DNA of 64,000 nt from Morella rubra (taxonomy: Eukaryota > Streptophyta > Magnoliopsida > Fagales > Myricaceae): the NCBI GenBank assembly GCA_003952965.2, contig CM025856.1, positions 20,863,351 through 20,927,350 of the forward strand, in the 5' to 3' direction. Numbering within the stretch: the first letter of the stretch is position 1; each line of letters opens with the position of its first letter. A program made the position numbers and the translations under genes. Under the pieces are notes generated by a model. That model was given only the letters and a program-made list of their open reading frames with translations, had not been told where the DNA came from and made no database searches. Below are positions 60,850 through 64,000 of the stretch, piece by piece.

Positions 60850-62125
60850 TGAAAGTGTTATGTAAATTGGCAGTTTTCTCATGGTCAAAACAGTCTTTTA
60901 ATAAATGTACTTTTTCATTTAGAATTGTTGTAGCAACTTGATTAATTCAGGAATGACGTGGAGCTGAATAGAAAGTGGCTGGAAGGTGCTGGTGGCTTCT
61001 GGAACAATTGGAAATGGACGCTGAGCTGTAAGGCAGTTTTTCAGTTATCTGGGTTAGCCTTGGGTCAGCCTGGCGAGTTTCTACAGCCTTCGTATACCCC
61101 TTCCAGAAAACACGCCCAACAACATATCTAACCTGTTTTTACTAAGATACCCTCATAAAAAAAAAGACTAGTACCTGGGAAAACTGAATTTCACGTGATT
61201 CACCAAGAGGATTTACGTACCTTGACCGAAAGAACTTCAAGAACTCCTACCTACGAAAAATCCCATTTTTCTCTCTACCTGCAGGAAACAAGATCTGAGT
61301 GCATCTTGCTGTGAGAGTTGATTTGCTTCCCTCTGGTGGAAGGTTTCGAGTGGTGTAGACCGTAGATCGTTGGGTCTCTCGTTCCCACTCGGGTGTTGAT
61401 TGGATCGTGACATTGCGAAGACGAATCTTGAGAAGTTGATCAAGACTGGTTGCTGCCAAGTGCTTTCTGAGGAAGAATCGAAGGGTCGACGAGTTCGTCG
61501 ACATCCACTATTGCTGATCAGAGTTGCTGGTCAAAGAAATTGGTGCTGGGCACCGTCCTAAGAGAAGCCTATCTTGGGAGGCTTTACGGAAGTATTGGGG
61601 ATCTGGGAAATGAAAAGGATTTTCATACTAATCACCTTTGTGTAAAGTTTTCAAGCATATATAGCTGGTGTGGCCTTCTTCCTTGATCACTTCGTCAACA
61701 ATTCTAATTCTTGTTTATCTTAAATTTTGTTTTAACTAACTCATATGTTTTACAGATCCTACAGACGTTCTTGTTGTTATCTTGTAATTGATCTCATGAT
61801 ACAATCTTGTTGCTTTGAATCTTTTGTTTGGGAACAACTTGCCTTAATTACTGTTTTGAAATCTTGTACTTTATTGCGTGTTATAGGGTGAAAAATCACA
61901 TGTTGGTATTGTTGCTGAAAATCACATTGTCTTGATTGTGTTAGTTGCTGGAATCACACCTATTGTTTAGGTTATAGTTACCATATCTTGGCTTCATCCT
62001 TTGTAATTTTTAAATTTAGCTATTTCTTTGTAATGTTCTAATTTAGTTGACTTGAATTAAGCAGTGTATTTACCGTAGATAACCCCCCCCCCCCCAAGTA
62101 AGTTTACGGTCTAAACATACTTTCA
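60850..62125 (+). repeat. Third Copia LTR, shortened near its end
   Basis: TGAAAG...CTTTCA ends and a close match to the 5' LTR for the first about 800 bp. From about 61660 it carries many deletions, with a C run at 62083-62095. It is followed directly by AGGAG and the BAHD D fragment. Confidence 0.82.
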
Positions 62126-62424
62126 AGGAGGATTCGATCTTGGGCGAAAGTTGACTGCATGGGTAATAACAGTTGGCCTCTTGATACCAGATTTGACCTG
62201 CAAGGCAGCGCTGATGCATTTCCACAAGAGTGCTGACACAACATCGACTCTAATGGGGTTTTCCACGCTTAAGCTAGATGCTTTGGCCTTAAGCGATGCA
62301 ATGGGTGATGCATCAAACACGATTCTTCTTATAGTAGACTTGCAAGGCTGAAAAGATTTTGACAGAGCACCTGCAAGTGTTTCTGTAGGAAATGCCTTAT
62401 TCATCAATTTAAAAATTGATGCAG
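62126..62424 (-). pseudogene. Second copy of the BAHD D middle fragment
   Basis: A 299 bp fragment nearly identical to 53876-54174, with the same fusion to a BAHD 3' flank at the same base. Two amino-acid changes are visible (NPTRVEVV becomes NPIRVDVV). It is a by-product of the tandem duplication. Confidence 0.8.
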
Positions 62425-62567
62425 AATTAGTTGGCGGCTTAGTAGCTTGAAAATATGAACGTGTTTAGCATCAATGACACACCATTTAGGCACTTGAAAA
62501 GAAACTTGGCATTTATTTGAAGTATCAAGCTTACAATCCAGGACAATGACCTCCATGGGTGAATTGT

Positions 62568-63920
62568 CTAGGTTAGGGGACTAGGGTCCATGGAAGCGAA
62601 TGCAAGGAGTTCCTTGTCCTGTCCTAACAGGGTAAAATCTTCTTCAGTTAAATACACCCATGCTTCTACTCCACCGGGAGATCTTGTGTCCATTAGTAAT
62701 ACCTTATTTGAGGTCGAACGCTGCTCTGAATCACTGCTGTTTGCAGCAGAACAACTTGCCCAGAACGGTTTTCCCCACCCAAAATCTATATCATACAGAC
62801 CAAAGTTGCACCAACTGCTAAACCAAATGTGGTCCATTTCGGAAAAACTTGCTGTGCTAGGCAGCACCCCACCTATTGTCTTCAGAAGCTCGCAAAGCAT
62901 TGGAAACCCTTCATCACCTTTTAAGTTTTTCACAAGTTCAGCATTGATCTTTGCAACTGCTTCTCTGATCTTAGTTACTCTGTAAGGTAAGGCCCCCTCC
63001 TCACTCGTACATAATGCGCCTGCCGACCAGATTAAGTTTCCCATTGAAGATTGTTTAAATGGTGGAATAGATCTTGGGCGCAAGTTTACTGCATGGGTAA
63101 TAAGCGTTGGTCTGTTGATACCAGATTTGGCCTGGTAGGCAGCGCTGATGCATTTCCACAAGAAAGCTGATACAACCTCAACTCTACTGGGTTTTGGCAC
63201 GCTAGAGCTAGATGCTTTGGCTTTAAGCGATGCAATGGCGGATGCATCAAACACAATTCTCCTTGTAGCTGTAGGCTTGCCAGCTTGCAAAGACTTGAAC
63301 AAAACCGTTATAATTGTTTCTGTAGGGAACGCCGCCTTGTTCAGTTTAAAGACGGATGGGGCGTCAAAATTAGGACATACAGTTTCACAGCCCTTACGGC
63401 ATGTGGCTGCCCAACCTTTAAGAAAGACACTCAAGGCAGTTCCATCAGCGATTAGGTGGCAAACAAGAACACCAATAGCAATGCCTCCGCATGCAAAGTT
63501 GTTCACCTGTACCATAGTCACATGACCTCCCGCACTTGCCGCTTTCCAACTGGCCTTGTGGGGAAAAAATTTAAGGAAATACTCAAGATTAGGTTGGTTG
63601 AGGCACTCGACAAGATGACAGTGCACACGGGCCTCTAAATAATCAACCCCCTGGTCATTACAATCTATAGAGAGATTGTCTATGATTTTTCCCGCAAGAG
63701 GGTAAAAGAGAGTTAAGGTTTCTGATAGGGATTGCTTGAGTAATCGTTCTCTTTCAGCAGCAGCAAGGCCAGTGCTTTGATCCATAGGATAGAAAAGGAT
63801 CACGGGAACATAGAGGGGAGGAATGAGCCGATCCAAGAGGGAGACCTCGTAGGTTTTCATTGCTGGGGGTGTTGGAGAAGTGGGCTTGATGAACTCTCTG
63901 GAAATTATTTCGACCTCCAT
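62568..63920 (-). CDS. BAHD acyltransferase copy H (vinorine synthase-like), intact
   Basis: The only uninterrupted member of the array: 450 residues from MEVEIISREF (63920), or 457 from an upstream in-frame ATG (63941). Single exon and the usual BAHD length. Catalytic HLIAD is at residues 155-159 and the structural DFGWG at 379-383. YPLAGK near 73-78 is the conserved substrate-pocket start. The protein falls with the clade of vinorine synthase, deacetylvindoline acetyltransferase and similar enzymes that acetylate alkaloid or terpenoid alcohols (family knowledge; the substrate here is unknown). No signal peptide is seen, so it is cytosolic. The promoter lies past the window end except for 80 bp. 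It is nearly identical to copies A and F, so it is the best reference for judging their frameshifts. Confidence 0.92.
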   Translation of the reverse strand: MEVEIISREFIKPTSPTPPAMKTYEVSLLDRLIPPLYVPVILFYPMDQSTGLAAAERERLLKQSLSETLTLFYPLAGKIIDNLSIDCNDQGVDYLEARVHCHLVECLNQPNLEYFLKFFPHKASWKAASAGGHVTMVQVNNFACGGIAIGVLVCHLIADGTALSVFLKGWAATCRKGCETVCPNFDAPSVFKLNKAAFPTETIITVLFKSLQAGKPTATRRIVFDASAIASLKAKASSSSVPKPSRVEVVSAFLWKCISAAYQAKSGINRPTLITHAVNLRPRSIPPFKQSSMGNLIWSAGALCTSEEGALPYRVTKIREAVAKINAELVKNLKGDEGFPMLCELLKTIGGVLPSTASFSEMDHIWFSSWCNFGLYDIDFGWGKPFWASCSAANSSDSEQRSTSNKVLLMDTRSPGGVEAWVYLTEEDFTLLGQDKELLAFASMDPSPLT

Positions 63921-64000
63921 TTTTGAGCTTTCCTGAATCAAGGAGATCTAGGAAGCTCCCTGTAGCTCAAGAAGCACAAGTATCTAAACTAGATGTTGAA

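Larger units (their letters stand above)
57906..62125 (+). mobile_element. Second copy of the Copia 3' part (leader, extra ORF, 3' LTR)
   Basis: Starts abruptly inside the element at the text corresponding to 49266 (GTTTGTTGTATGCAGCG) and runs through the leader, extra ORF, polypurine tract and an LTR (60850-62125) into BAHD D fragment text. There is no 5' LTR, gag or pol. It is not an independent insertion but part of a larger tandem duplication, since the same BAHD D fragment follows with the same AGGAG. Confidence 0.85.

Noticed and set aside
62083..62095. Run of 13 C as a possible structural or regulatory signal
   Set aside because: It sits in a noisy stretch of an LTR whose clean copy has only a short C run; most likely a homopolymer error or drift.
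57906..62125. Independent second Copia insertion
   Set aside because: It has no 5' LTR and no own target duplication, and it is followed by the same BAHD D fragment, so it is part of a segmental duplication.

Overview
This is nuclear DNA of a seed plant, almost certainly a eudicot. The genes have many short exons with GT-AG introns, the introns and spacers are AT-rich, there are long LTR retrotransposons, and the genes have clear plant orthologues. Nothing in it looks bacterial, viral or organellar. The species cannot be named from the sequence. Layout: (1) 26-751 (+), the last exons of a plant M14 zinc carboxypeptidase-like gene with a C-terminal membrane anchor. (2) 1730-5848 (-), a four-exon gene for a chloroplast PPR protein of the CRP1 type, tail to tail with gene 1. 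(3) 6310-17176 (+), the 40S ribosome-biogenesis factor TSR1, head to head with CRP1 across a 461 bp shared promoter. Its last exons (13-21) are present twice in tandem; only the second set is intact, and the joint between the sets is scrambled. (4) 17.8-31 kb (-), an array of BAHD acyltransferases (vinorine-synthase-like): a relic, then copies A, B and C, each single-exon and each carrying one disabling change. (5) 32.96-40.78 kb, a complete but frameshifted Ty3/Gypsy chromovirus with ATTCT target duplication. (6) 41.96-54.17 kb, BAHD copy D, split in two by a full-length Ty1/Copia element (42452-53875, TSD AGGAG) that carries an extra ORF after pol. (7) 54.3-64 kb, further BAHD copies E (degenerate), F (frameshifted) and H (62568-63920, the only uninterrupted one). 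Between F and H lies a second copy of the Copia 3' part plus the D fragment. This is a head-to-tail tandem duplication with an approximately 8.6 kb unit whose joint is at 57905/57906. The housekeeping genes (CRP1, TSR1) border a young, repeatedly rearranged BAHD cluster that probably serves specialised metabolism; its substrate cannot be read from the sequence. Several stretches (13.88-14.55, 53.35-53.87, 55.02-55.80, 61.66-62.10 kb) are dense with small indels and contain pieces of neighbouring repeats mixed together. This resembles unpolished or mis-merged long-read consensus, so some of the duplications and frameshifts may be assembly artefacts. That caution applies to every 'pseudogene' call in the BAHD array and to the TSR1 duplication.
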